64,000 nt of DNA from Furcasterigmium furcatum (lineage: Eukaryota; Ascomycota; Sordariomycetes; Glomerellales; Plectosphaerellaceae): positions 1,736,001 through 1,800,000 of the forward strand of contig BCIA01000003.1 in NCBI GenBank assembly GCA_001599815.1, read 5' to 3'. Both the position numbers and the translations under genes were made by a program. The notes below the pieces were generated by a model. It was not told where the DNA came from. It saw only the letters and a program-made list of their open reading frames with translations, and did not search any database. Positions 1 to 11,317 of the stretch are shown here, piece after piece. Every line of letters starts with the position of its first letter. Positions within the stretch are counted from its first letter, which is position 1.

Positions 1-1036
1 AAAAGTTGGGTTGCGAAGACCGACGGACGTGGAAGCACCTCAAGGTGAGAGGCTGGAGTCAGTCGGAAACCAGGCTAGCCCATCTTGTGGACAGGCGAAC
101 CCGCAGCTTCTGTGCGCACCCTAGTCGCCGACGCACCACCTCACAGCAACTTCAGCGAGCCGCCGTGGGCCTGGGGCAGCGGCCGAGCTGGGATTTGGCT
201 CGGTGGAACCCCAGGGGGTGGGTCAGGGCGTCGCCGCCACTGCCCGGAAGGGGGGGGCAGTGGAGCTGGAGGGCGTATCTCCACTTTACATAGCAAGCCC
301 TGCGCGGCGCTAGGAGGGAGGGTGGGATCTATGGGGTCCACCTCATGGTAGGGGTGCGGTAATCGGAAACGGACCGGGGGTTGCTGTCCACACGCCGCCC
401 CCCTGTCATGCCTTCCCCCGGCTCGAGATGAGATGCACAGAGAAAGCACAGCGGTCACAGTTCCTGCCTTTCTGCCTTTTCTGCCTGCGAGAGACGCGGC
501 ACGGTAAGATGCATGATGTCGCGCTGCTGATTTGCGAGTTTGCCCGCCTCGGACATCAAAGATCTTATCTGGCCGCGAAAGCTATGTACTCGCGCAGCTC
601 GAAGATCCCAGGCATGTGTAGGTAGCTGTAGTTGCCCTATGAATCCGTTTCTTGCTCAACCGATACATGATATTATTGGGACGCTCGCGATGGTCACTGA
701 TGAACGGCAGAACGACACTGGTGCTCCTGGGGTCACGGACGGCAGTGGGGGAACTCAAGACTTTCACCATGTGGCGCATCTCGTCCGCACGCACCTCCGA
801 ACCCCCCTTTCCCGTTTCGTTGGCATTCTACCCGTGCAACCAACCGTGCTCAGTTGGACGAGGGGCCGCTGGGAGGTTTTCGGATCGCAGGGGCAGGGGT
901 GTCGGCCAAGACAAGCGACCGTATGCAAACAAGCATGCAGCATGTCAAGCCCCCACCCACTGAAAATCGACGCAAAAGCTGGAGCCTTGCCTGTCCTCGT
1001 GGTGCATCACTACGGCGTCCTACTTGTACTTGTGTC

Positions 1037-1046
1037 TACCTAGGTA
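1037..1046. repeat. TACCTAGGTA palindrome, copy 1
   Basis: Perfect 10-base palindrome that recurs at 15076-15085 and 47935-47944, always outside coding sequence. Function unknown. Confidence 0.5.
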
Positions 1047-1182
1047 CGGTATGTGGACCAGGATACGAGTTGTCCCTCCAAAAGTTGGTGGGCACACGGG
1101 GCAGTTGTCTGTCAGGGAGGAGGCGCCGCTACCAACTTCTAGTTTATATTTGATTCTTGAGTCAGCCCTTGTACAATGCAAC

Positions 1183-1202
1183 GTACATATGTACAGAGGT
1201 AG
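1183..1202. repeat. 20-base element with GTACATATGTAC palindrome, copy 1
   Basis: The 20 bases gtacatatgtacagaggtag occur exactly again at 34573-34592, more than 33 kb away. The first 12 bases are a perfect palindrome. Both copies lie in gene-poor DNA. It may be a regulatory motif or a relic of a dispersed repeat. Confidence 0.6.
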
Positions 1203-2756
1203 CGTTTTGACACATGGCCACCTCATCAGTTTGGCTATCAAACTCGCAGGTCACTGCTGAATCGAAACGTGCGGGAAACGCTAATTCCTGCCTACATTTG
1301 ACATGGTCGCCGGACCTAGTGATTAATAAGCCTCGTCCCATCCGCCTCGGCAAAGCAGCCGTGGGTTAGGTGAGTAAAAAAGGCACTTGTGTAGGTCGTT
1401 CCCAGGGCGGCCGTCTTTCTGTGGCCCTCTTTGTCACTGAAAGGTACATCCGTTGACCAGACTTCGGATCAAGCGTCAGATAATTGAGATGGCCTCGCCA
1501 AGGTACCTTTTTTGTTTCCCTACAGCACATGCCTACGTTGGGGTTGCTGAGCACGACCAACCCTAACATGACCTGGGAGGTGATACTTGGGATTGCATAT
1601 GTACATCGAGGTCGCTCTGGACCTCGGGGTTGTCTGCTCTCGATTCCATGTTCTCGGGCAATTAATTGCGCTTTCGAAGACCAGCATCGAACACATCTCG
1701 AGTCGGTGCTGCTTCTAGTCTAGAATACCCCTGCCCTTTTTTTCTCCTCCCCCCCCCTTTGTTGTTGTTTGGCGAAGTCGAACCACTGGATTCCTCTCCA
1801 GTCATGGCATAATCCAGGTAAAGATTTGAACTGCTGGCACATTTCCCCTGAGGCCGAGAAGAGCAACCTCTCAAGAACACTGCGGCATCTTTAGTTCTCC
1901 AGCCGTTACTGTTATTGTGTAGTAAAGAAGCCTCGCCGGGTCCCAACAAAACGGCCTCGGTCAGGACACCGACAGATGGGAATGGCATCATGCACCTGAC
2001 CGCACCATGATCTGCCCATGACCAAATCGTGGCCTGGCAGATCAGGGGCACGCCGACACTGTGGGGGGCGGTCAGGTTTACCAAGAAGAGGCAGAGGAGC
2101 ACGACGGAGACGTTAGTCTAATCCGAATACGACAACGCTTGTGTCATCCCACACTGTGCCTCCCGCGCCAGGCACAGATGGAGCCAGCCGCCGAATCAGC
2201 GGATCGATTGGCCCCTCCATCAATCATGCACCAATCCTCCGGCCCCGACAACTTCTCATCATGCCATGCCCCAGATATGACATCCTATCCTCAACCCATC
2301 TAATTCCGATCGCTCCATGATGGGAATAATCTTATCCGGGTTCGCCGTGGACGCGGGGAAATAAAAATGACCTGGACCCCCGACCGTTGTTGATGAATGT
2401 CACTAGCCCCTCGTGCCTCCTTCGCCCATGGACACCGTTCCTGTCGCCTGATCATCGTGTCTGCCGTGGTCGTCTTCACCCCCTTTCTGATTCCCAGGAG
2501 TTCCATCTTTGGGGCAAATTGGCCAGACATAGTTCCCCACCGCCTGCCAATTCCAACACAAACCACCAACGCGGTGTTCTCGGGCTACGAACGGGACCCA
2601 TCAAGTCGCCCGAAGCCCGATCCCCAACTCCCGCACCTTGTGTAGTAACGGTCCTACACCCTTTTCCCCTTCTTCGCAACTTCAACATCCCGACCTCGCC
2701 AAACGTCACTTCCTTCCCCACGACCGCCCAAGAGTTCTCCTGGTACAGTCGTCACC

Positions 2757-3936
2757 ATGGATATTGTCTTGGAAATCTGGGACAACTTCTTCGCCGACTA
2801 CGTCTTCGCGACGGCTTTCCCTGCCCAGGCGGCGCCGTTCGACTTCCCCCACGGCGCACTCTCCAACCATACCGCCGCGCAAACATTCTCGCCATGGCAA
2901 TACAAGCCGGCCACCCAGTACTGGAGCCTTGAGCCTCCCCCAGCCGCGTACACAACGTCCGTCCCCAGGGACAATGTCTGGCGCCAACTGGCCTCCCTCT
3001 ATACCATCACAATGTATGTCTTTCGCAACGGCGCAATGCCCTGGCAATGCGCGTGCTGACTGCCTTTCTCAGCGTCTTCGGCTTCTTGCTCTACTTCATC
3101 TTCTCTTCCCTTTCATACTGGCTCATCTTCGACAAGGCAACCCTCAAGCACCCCAAGTTTCTCAAGAACCAGATCTCCCTCGAGATCAAGCAGGCCGCCA
3201 CCGCCATGCCTGGCATGGCCATCCTGACGGCCCCCTGCTTCCTGCTCGAAGTCCTGGGCTATGGTCGACTCTACGAGCGCACTGAAGACGGCCCCGGCCG
3301 CTGGTACGACTACGCCCAGTTCCCCCTCTACATCCTCTTCACCGACTTGTGCGTCTACTGGATTCACCGTGGCCTTCACCATCCTGCCATCTACAAACGC
3401 CTTCACAAGCCTCACCACAAGTGGATCATGCCCAGCCCGTACGCCAGCCACGCCTTCCACCCCGTCGACGGATTTGCGCAGTCTATCCCGTATCATCTCT
3501 ATCCCATGCTATTCCCCCTCCACAAGCTGGCCTACCTCGCACTCTTCGTCTTTGTCAACGTCTGGTCTATCCTGATTCATGACGGAGAGTACCTCTCCAA
3601 TAACCCCGTCATCAACGGCTCCGCCTGCCACACTGCCCATCACTTGTACTTCAAGTAAGTTGTCCCCTGCAACAGACCGCCGGACGTCTTTTCTAGACTC
3701 AGAAGCATGATGCTGACCTTAACCGTAGCTACAACTACGGCCAGTACACTACCTTGTGGGACCGCATCGGCGGAAGCTACCGCCAGCCCAGCCAGGAGTG
3801 GTTCGATAAGTCCACCAAAATGAGCCAGAAGACTTGGAATGACGGCATCAAGGAGATGGAGAAGATCCAAAAGGAGGTCGAAGGCGAGGACGACCGCTCC
3901 TACGGCAACGAGGCCGAGCCCAAGAAGACCAAGTGA
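2757..3936 (+). CDS. erg3: sterol C5-desaturase (ERG3 type)
   Basis: Predicted to introduce the C5-C6 double bond into episterol in the late ergosterol pathway, in the ER membrane. Exons are 2757-3013, 3073-3654 and 3729-3936 (348 aa), with introns of 59 and 74 nt. The fatty-acid hydroxylase/sterol desaturase superfamily signature is complete: HRGLHH at about residues 184-189, HKPHH at 197-201 and HTAHH at 272-276, the eight-histidine di-iron set. Hydrophobic segments after residue 85 and around 240-260 fit a multi-pass ER protein. The length matches fungal Erg3. The C-terminus is charged and lysine-rich, ending KKTK. The start is the only methionine that gives the usual MDI-type N-terminus. 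Paralogues are common in filamentous fungi, so this could be one of two ERG3 copies. Confidence 0.93.
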
Positions 3937-4727
3937 GCAATCACAGCGAGCTCATGCGGATCATGGCCAATGAGCATATAGACTCAGAAACGACGCGTGA
4001 TGACGTTGGCGTCCTTCTCATATATTCTTTGTAATACTGCAGGTTATGAAAAGCGGCCCATAGCCTGAAATTGTACATAGGCATTCGCGCGACGGGGCAT
4101 TAGCCTGGGAGCGGCACTCGCGGAGTTCAAGGATTTGCAGCATTCGGTCTACATAGTAATTAGAGACGAAAAGTCATGATGAAGAACTTGTACCAGCGGT
4201 ACGCCCGTCGCCACTGAAAGCCCTTGCCCCCTCTTATTATCCAGGCCTCGGACGTCCAGCTGGGCTTGGATCGAGCTCATATGGAAGCGACGATATTCAC
4301 CAAGACCACAAGTATGAAAGTGAGTAAAGTCATAATTCAGAAACGCCAAAGACAGGCTCGCAGAAAGATGGAAGCAATAGTAATGACGACGCCTACATCC
4401 ACAGTAGCCTAAGGCAGCCCGTGTTGGGCGCAGCAACACAAAGAAAATGGTTGTCGTCTGGATAATGCAAGTTGATGAATGGGGCCTCGGGGGGTTCCTG
4501 ACCTTGATCGTCTGATCTCTTGCCTCACATGCAGTCGACCCATGCGCGCGGCTGTATCGACATCTGAGCCCATGCGCCCGACTTCCACGCTGTCATGTCC
4601 TCGTCGCATCCACCGAACGAGGTATGAGCGACCTCAAGGATTCCAAGGTCTTCGACATTGACCCGGTACGGTAAGAGTGTGGTATCTCCTCCTCCGTCAA
4701 GTTCAACACAAGCCGATCTCCCGTGGC
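3937..4727. other. intergenic region between convergent ERG3 and DUF2015 genes
   Basis: No gene supported. It should hold both 3' UTRs. A TGTACATA octamer lies at 4072-4079, about 135 nt past the ERG3 stop, and would match a PUF-type site if transcribed. Short frames on both strands have no recognisable similarity. Confidence 0.55.
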
Positions 4728-5114
4728 TCAGCTGAATGTGACAGCCTTCGGATCCAACGGGCGGCCATCAGGGCCGATGCCATTTGCCTTGAAACGGTTC
4801 TGCATGTACATCTTCCGGGCATCATCGAACTTGAGGCGGCGTTTCTTCATGATCTTCAAGATCTCGGTCTTGCTCGCGTCGTCCAGACCCGCACGGCTGT
4901 CGCCGGCCTCAATATTTGTGCTCAGATCGAAGGTGCTGCTGGATAGCCCCGCATCAATGTCGCCGGTGAATGAGGACGGTAGTCGGGAGTAAAGGTAGTT
5001 GCGTCCAGGAACGGGGATCTCCTGGACGTGGTGCCACCAGTATGCGCGGGTAAAGAAGGCGACGGTGACGCCGAGCAGGAGCATAAAAGAGAGGGAAAAG
5101 AGAATGTAGCCCAT
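4728..5114 (-). CDS. small membrane protein, DUF2015 family
   Basis: A 128-residue single-exon protein of a family that I recognise as the fungal DUF2015 group, whose function is unknown. Residues 1-22 form one hydrophobic helix (MGYILFSLSFMLLLGVTVAF), then a short aromatic segment with WWHH. The rest is soluble. The C-terminal half (roughly residues 80-128) carries a charged KKRRLKFDDARKMYMQ-like helix and ends with the conserved-looking GIGPDGRPLDPKAV. It is probably a single-pass protein of an internal membrane, with a UBA/CUE-like helical tail possible but unproven. It is divergent from the eL28 gene across about 530 bases. Confidence 0.8.
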   Translation of the reverse strand: MGYILFSLSFMLLLGVTVAFFTRAYWWHHVQEIPVPGRNYLYSRLPSSFTGDIDAGLSSSTFDLSTNIEAGDSRAGLDDASKTEILKIMKKRRLKFDDARKMYMQNRFKANGIGPDGRPLDPKAVTFS

Positions 5115-5644
5115 CTTGACTATCGATAGGAAGGATTTCTTAAAGCGAGAGAGTGACTGTAGTTGGGTGAGCCTCGATGGCTTTGTCAGGTCGTCGGCGG
5201 ATGCGGAAGCAGTGCTGGGTCGGTCGCTGTGTCAACGGATTTCAGAAGAGCTAGCGCTGCCTCTGATTCGATTCAGTTTGACATCGCAGGCTGCAGAAGA
5301 GTCGATCAGAGCAGTGTGTTTGCCGTCTGCGCGTTGTAGATGAACGTGTCCATCCGGGGGGAGGATTGCAGGAAGTGCTTGGACGGGTCGGGTTGCACTA
5401 CGTACCCGATAGTGTTTGATGCTGCTGACGAGGCAAACGGGGCATTGCCAAAGCGATAAGCCAGATAACAGTGCGATTACAGTTCCGCACATGTTTGGAT
5501 AACGGACCTGACTAACCAGAGCTAGACCCAACTCAGTCAAGTAAGCGACGGAACCCAAGCAGGGCACACTGAATTCTAGCAATTTGCAGCAAACCGCAGG
5601 ATCGCCTTCCATCAACCGCTCGTGATCGCATCATATCAGTCACA
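5115..5644. other. divergent promoter region, DUF2015 / eL28
   Basis: Non-coding stretch between the two divergently transcribed starts. No canonical TATA box is evident and I see no further gene. It likely contains both core promoters and 5' leaders. Confidence 0.5.
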
Positions 5645-6413
5645 ATGGCCGCCACTCTGCCGAACTCGTCCCAGGACCTCATCTGGGAGGTCACCCGTGA
5701 GTCTGCTCCCTGACGAATTGCCGTCCACACCCTACGACCTCCGGGCGGACGCTGAAATATCCATCACAGGCCGCCAGAACTCTTACCTCGTCAAGCGCAA
5801 GGCTCTGGGCAAGGGCGCCGTTTTCTCCCGCGACCCCCTGAACCTCACCAACATCCACGCCAAGAAGGTTTGTTTGCGAGATCCGAACGACATTGGGAGG
5901 ATTGTGCTGACTCTGATTGCAGTACGCCGGTTACGCCAACGACAAGGTACTTTGGAATTTCCTTCCCGATGCGATCTCTCCGAGCCTATTCTTTGCGCGA
6001 CGATATCGACCACAATGATTTGAGCTGACCAAGAATCGCAACATCTAGGCCATCGGTGTCCAGGCCGGTGAGAAGGGCCGCGTTCAGGTCACTTCCAAGA
6101 TCGTCAAGAAGTCCCAGAAGCCCGCCGAGCACTACAGCGTCGTCAACTACAGCGGCTCCAACAGGAAGTAAGTCGACGCCCCAGACGGCATGGCTTGCAG
6201 ACGAAGAGGCCGGTCGCTAACGCAAAATGCTTGAACAGGGCCTACAAGGCCGTTGCGCAGCTTGCTGCCCAGCGCAGCTACCGCAGCGACCTCCGCCAGA
6301 GCGCCGTCGAGCGCGTCTCTTCCTTCCGCCACGCCGAGAAGGAGGTCAAGCCCGACTACGAGACCAAGCTCCGTGGCAAGAAGGCCCAGAAGGCTGCCGA
6401 GGCCGAGGCGTAA
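5645..6413 (+). CDS. rpl28: 60S ribosomal protein L28 (eL28)
   Basis: Structural protein of the cytosolic large ribosomal subunit. Five exons: 5645-5696, 5770-5867, 5923-5946, 6049-6167 and 6239-6413, giving 155 aa. The N-terminal part reads LIWEVTRRQNSYLVKRK, followed by FSRDPLNLTN and KYAGYAND, the eL28 pattern; the tail is rich in Lys, Ala and Glu. The third exon is only 24 nt and encodes eight residues (YAGYANDK). Introns are 73, 55, 102 and 71 nt with clean GT-AG ends. Intron-rich structure near the start is typical of fungal ribosomal protein genes. Saccharomyces lacks eL28, whereas most filamentous fungi have it. Confidence 0.93.
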
Positions 6414-8005
6414 GGAAGTGATGTTGCGTTGTTGAGGGGATATGAGGGGGAAACGGAATGGAAAATTGAACATGGCGTCAAGGCACTAGAGAATTGGTCA
6501 TGGCAGCTTTATGCGTCAATACATCCGGGGGCGATACAATTGAGCCTCGTTCGATCTCAAGACAAATTTTCTTTTTTGCTGTGACCTCTGATCATGTCGA
6601 GCAACGGGTGTATTCTAAGTTAACCTGACCAACCCCAGCCTTGGATAGTTTCCACATGGATACCGTCAAAAATGATGCCGCTTGCGATCTCCTGGCATCG
6701 CTGGCCAGGTGTTTTTTACGGTCAGGTTGGTGATGCCCAGGATTGAAGCAGCAGGAGGAGTGCCCAGTGGCCAGGGGGCAATTTCAAAGGGATAACAGAA
6801 GGCGTGGAGGGCAGGTTCAAACATCGAGTTGGCGGCAAGAGATTGTTTGCTGCTGTTTATGTTGCAGAAGCACAAGAGTCGAGGCCCTTTGTGCCCCCTG
6901 GAGCGTCCGGCAACAAACAAGATCACGTCCCTCGGCCGAGCTGGTTGACACAATATGTTTTCTCCGAGGTATCTTAGCCTCGGAAAACAACAGATGGTCC
7001 TCGATGGGTAGAAATGGCGCAGGAACTGAGCATGACGCGATGTCTTCATGTGTGAGCGCCGGGTCATTACCGTATGCCGAGGCGTTCCGAGTAGTTTCGC
7101 GAACGTACGGACGGAGTAGGCGGCTGGGTCGAAGTGGACGGGCCGGGGAACGGGAGGCTGAAGTGGCACCCCAGCATTTTGCACATGAAAGACGGCGGGT
7201 ATGGATGGGGCACGGCTCCGCGGGCCCTGGATATACGGGAGTATCATGCTCGGTAGATCGAAACGGGGCTGTGGTTTCCACGAACCGTGACGATGGCATA
7301 CATGTCGACCGGTTTATGCCGAACCGGTGAGGCATGATTGGCTGCGAAGGTATCCGTGTCCAGCTATGGATGTTGCGCAGGAGAGCCGTCTTTGGGTGGA
7401 GGGGCAGGTTGATGGGTGGGACATTTCTCGATTCGGGCGCAACCGGATGGGCGCTCATTCGTATGTCCGAGCAATCTGATGTGCTCGATGATGCTACTCT
7501 TGGAGCAAGAATAGGGCGAGGACGGGAGCCCATGTTTCAAGACCAAACCAAGGTAAGGTACTAGGCTGGGACCAAAAATGGTGAGGACGTGGACGATGCC
7601 CCGCTGCCCGACACCGAGGGAGTACGGCGTGCAGTGCCCCTCATTCCATCCTCCTGGAACGGAACCCGCCAGCGAGTCGGTCTTTCCCCCGCAACGACGA
7701 CTGACCATTACTTCTGGCCCCCTCCTCCGCCCAACAAGCCTCCATCCCTCCGAATCATCAACATCACCACTTACAATCCTCCCTTTCTGACTCTTCTTCA
7801 GAAGACCCAACATTCTGTAGTCTCTCAAGGCAAGTCTACTCTTTGGCCCCTCGGATGATCGAGAGCATTGGATCTCAAAGCATCCCTTCTGCCCCTCAAC
7901 CCCGCGTCGCGTCACCAAACTGCACAAGAGCTACCCCGCTGACAACCAGAGCTTTCCAGACCACAGACCTCATAAACCCAACCACTTCCACCCACGATCT
8001 TCAAA
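6414..8005. other. intergenic region upstream of malate dehydrogenase
   Basis: About 1.6 kb with no supported gene. Overlapping frames on both strands between 6666 and 7930 look like chance open frames in GC-rich DNA. The last 450 bases are C/T-rich and probably contain the MDH promoter and leader. Confidence 0.55.
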
Positions 8006-9315
8006 ATGGTCAAGGCCGGTAGGTCTTTCATACCTCTCTCAATTGGCCTCTGACTCGTCCTAACAATGTCCAAAAGTTGTTGCTGGCGCCTCTGGCGGTA
8101 TCGGACAGGTTCGTCTTCCAAACGAGCATCACGCCCATGCCACCCACTCCCCCCAAAGACCAATTCGCTAACATCTTCTGCAGCCTCTGTCCCTGCTCCT
8201 CAAGCTCTCCCCTCTCGTCGACGAGCTTGCCCTCTACGATGTCGTCAACACCCCCGGCGTTGCTGCCGACCTTTCCCACATTTCCTCCCAGGCCGTACGT
8301 TCCCCTCGAGGCAAGCCCCTGGCGACGAGGCATTTGACTGAATCACATGTGAACTGCAGAAGATCGCCGGCTACCTCCCCAAGGACGACGGCGCCAAGCT
8401 CGCCTTCAAGGATGCCGACATCATCGTCATCCCCGCTGGCATCCCCCGCAAGCCCGGCATGACCCGTGACGACCTGTTCAACATCAACGCCGGCATCGTC
8501 AAGGGCCTTATTGAGGTTGCCGCCGAGGTCGCCCCCAACGCCTTCATCCTCGTCATCTCCAACCCCGTCAACTCTACCGTCCCCATCTCCGCCGAGGTCC
8601 TCAAGGCCAAGAACGTCTTCAACCCACAGCGTCTCTTCGGTGTCACCACCCTCGACATCGTCCGCGCCGAGACCTTCGTTGCCGACATTACCGGCAAGAA
8701 GGTTCCCCAGGAGCTGACCGTTCCCGTCATCGGTGGCCACTCTGGCGAGACCATTGTCCCTCTGTTCAGCAAGGTTTCCCCCTCCGTCACCATTCCCGAC
8801 GACAAGTACGATGCTCTCGTCAACCGTGTCCAGTTCGGCGGCGACGAGGTCGTCAAGGCCAAGGACGGTGCCGGCTCTGCCACCCTCTCCATGGCTTACG
8901 CCGGCTTCCGGTATGATCACTCATTATTCCCTCCGCTGCCTCTGAACCGTGCTAACATTCTCTAGCTTCGCCGAGAAGGTCCTGAAGGCCGTCAAGGGCG
9001 AGAAGGGCCTTGTTGAGCCCAGCTACGTCTACCTGCCTGGTGTCCCCGGTGGCAAGGAGATTGCCGAGAAGACTGGCGTCGACTTCTTCTCCGTGCCCAT
9101 CGAGCTCGGAGTACGCTCTAACCCTTCCCAACGACCTCTGTCTGAAATCTATCTTGCTGACTATGACCCTCTAGCCCAACGGTGCCGAGAAGGCCATCGA
9201 TATCCTCGGTGACATCACCGATAAGGAGAAGAAGCTTTTGGAGGTCGCTGTCGAGGGCCTCAAGGGCAACATCAAGAAGGGCGTCGACTTCGCCCACAAC
9301 CCCCCTCAAAAGTGA
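8006..9315 (+). CDS. mdh: NAD-dependent malate dehydrogenase, cytosolic type
   Basis: Interconverts malate and oxaloacetate with NAD. Six exons: 8006-8018, 8077-8108, 8184-8294, 8360-8910, 8966-9110 and 9175-9315 (330 aa). The first exon encodes only four full codons. Seen in the protein: the Rossmann motif GASGGIGQ at residues 8-15, the mobile-loop arginines in PAGIPRKPGMTRDDL, the SNPVNSTVPI segment and the catalytic histidine in IGGHSGET (about residue 179). There is no mitochondrial presequence and the C-terminus (HNPPQK) is not a PTS1 signal, so a cytosolic location is inferred. The fungal mitochondrial isozyme has a recognisable leader and would be a different gene. Confidence 0.93.
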
Positions 9316-9690
9316 ATAACCCCTTCAGTCGCACCATCCCAGCAGCGAGCCCCCTCCCTATCTCCTGAAGCACGAGAAGACGGGATGCCTCGATCTGTAG
9401 CTCCGGCCTCAAGCGCGGTAGTAGCGAAATATAGCTTATGAAGACCAGTTGCTGATTGTTCATGACGTGGTTCTAGGTTGTAAGTGGCTTGCGAACATCG
9501 TGTGACGGCCCGCCTTCATCACTGTCACCACCATTAGCGTAGCGTTCCGATCATTGTGCGCAAGGAACCAGCTGGACGATGGGAATGAGGCTGTGGGTAT
9601 TGAGGTGGAAAATTGTCTAGTTTCGTAGCCGGCGCATCCCACGGGATGCTGATTTTGGTCATACAAGTCATATTCGGCGTGTCGTCGTGA
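9316..9690. other. intergenic region between convergent MDH and TRS33
   Basis: 375 bases holding the 3' ends of two convergent genes. I see no additional feature. Confidence 0.5.
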
Positions 9691-10624
9691 TCATTTCGTA
9701 GACAGAGTCTTAATCTGAAACACAGCAGATGGGAGCTCGCTCGTCTCAGCTTGTACCGTCGCATCCACGCCCATGGCCGCCAGGGCTCCTCGTAGAACGC
9801 CGCAGGGGAACCAGAGAAACTTTCCGGTTGTCAGTAAGATCAGGAGCGTCGGCGGCCACGCAAAATAGCGTTGAAAGGAACATACCGGTTGGGCACGCAC
9901 TACTGCCTGGCCGCCCACATCTGTGCTCATCCGGGAGAAAGGGCGGAAGTTGTTGTCTGTAAGCACGTACACGCCCTGTTGTTCTCGGTCAGCCTAATAT
10001 GCCTCACGGCGACCATGTCCCTCCCACTGCGTACCCTGTGATTTGTCTTGAGGTTGTCCACCTGTTTCCGGAAAACCAGCACCCACAAGTCCTTGCAGAT
10101 GAACTTGATCATGTCGAGCGTGTCGTTGAACCGCGGCCGGTCGCGGGAGAACCTGTCCGGCACAAACCGATGTCAGCTGTTGAACTGAGCCCTCCAAGAA
10201 CGCCGCAGCTGCCAGAACGATGAGGCCGGAGCCCGACGTACCTCTCCACTAGGCCCTGGCCCACACGATATCCCAGCTTCTCGAGCCGGTAGAACACGGC
10301 GTCCCGCTCCTCGTCCTCGTCCATCTTCCGGCTGGCGCTGGCCGCTGTGCCCGTCGCCGTCGTCGTCGCCCCACCGACACTCCTTGCGCCGGCGGCCGAC
10401 ACGCTCGCGCCTGCCTGGCTCGCGGCGGCCTCGCCAGGGGCGCCGCTCTCGGTGTTGTTGTTCGCCAAGGCCTCCCCCGCGACCGCTGCCGAATCAAGCT
10501 CCTGCGTGACGCGGTATGCGAGGGGCACGAGCTCGATAAGGAGGAAGTCGAGGCAGGAGGAGCTCAGGAAGGATGCGTTGGGATCTGTCGACCCGTAGGG
10601 GGGCATGACGGTTTCGAACGACAT
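9691..10624 (-). CDS. trs33: TRAPP complex subunit Trs33/TRAPPC6
   Basis: Bet3-family subunit of the TRAPP tethering complexes, which act as Rab GEFs in ER-Golgi and Golgi traffic. Exons on the minus strand: 10624-10242, 10152-10035, 9975-9886 and 9819-9691 (239 aa). Family signatures seen: SCLDFLLIELVPLAYR near residue 25, FYRLEKLGYRVGQGLVER before the first intron, FICKDLWVLVFRKQVDNLKT in exon 2, NHRGVYVLTDNNFRPF across intron 2, and FPCGVLRGALAAMG in the last exon, the usual Trs33 C-terminal fold. Between the first two conserved blocks lies an Ala/Gly/Thr-rich insertion of about 55 residues, likely a disordered loop. The start is the first methionine of a conserved-looking N-terminus (MSFETVMPPYG). 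Confidence 0.92.
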
Positions 10625-11317
10625 GGTCGGCTCTTCGCTGGGGTTGTCTTGGCGGCGCGGGGCTGCGAATCTATGAGCTGGTCGATGAGAAGGAGACGGT
10701 GGAAGCCCCAGGTGGCATGAAAATCGTCGCTGTGTCGTTGGGAGAGCCGACGGGCAAAGTAGGTTGCGGCGACGGTAGCTGTTGTAGAGCAGCAGGGGGA
10801 AGGAACCCGAGCTCCCCAATTCACGACGTTCCAGTGCTGGAGACAGGGGGGTCTGTGTAGTGGTGCTCGGCGGGGCGGGGGTCCAAGGCTAAACCCCCTG
10901 GACCAAGGAGCTCGAACCGGACACGCCCAGGTACTTACAGATGTGAAGGTATATCATGCAGCCTGGGACATGTTGCACATCGTGAGTCTAACATTTAGCG
11001 CTGCTTTACTTCTCGCGCTATCTCATACACTGACTACTTGCTTCACACCGTGAGCCATGGTGGACCGAGTCGGATTCCCCGTCCTGATCTAAAAAGGAAG
11101 CCAAACTCCTGCGCTTCATGAAATGATGCCCTCCCTGGACACGGCGACGATGCGAGTCGCAAGCAAAATGAAAGAATCCCTCAACGCCATGCAAACTTTT
11201 CTCTCTGTAGCCGTTCCACACCGTCGCAACCCAAACCATAGATAGTTCAGCCGAAGCGTGCCAACAGGTTGACGAAAGGAAACTGCAAAGCTACTGTCCA
11301 CCTTCGCCCCGCAAACA
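10625..11317. other. intergenic region between TRS33 and SIZ-type ligase
   Basis: About 690 bases between two genes on the minus strand. It must hold the TRS33 promoter and the ligase 3' UTR. No gene or RNA motif is evident. Confidence 0.5.

Larger units (their letters stand above)
1..2756. other. intergenic region upstream of ERG3
   Basis: I see no convincing gene here. The open frames are short, overlap on both strands and lack the strong C/G third-position preference of the real genes. The stretch holds a TACCTAGGTA palindrome (1037-1046), a GTACATATGTAC-type element (1183-1202) with a weaker relative at 1596-1612, and homopolymer T and C runs near 1737-1758. The last 350 bases are pyrimidine-rich, as expected for a fungal promoter and 5' leader. 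Confidence 0.6.

Noticed and set aside
1662..2102. Minus-strand 146-codon frame with a hydrophobic start, like a small secreted protein
   Set aside because: The frame runs through low-complexity C/T DNA, has no codon bias, no conserved spacing of cysteines and no clear promoter.
10890..10940. Possible tRNA T-arm (GTTCGAG on the minus strand)
   Set aside because: No complementary T-stem, acceptor stem or anticodon arm can be folded around it.
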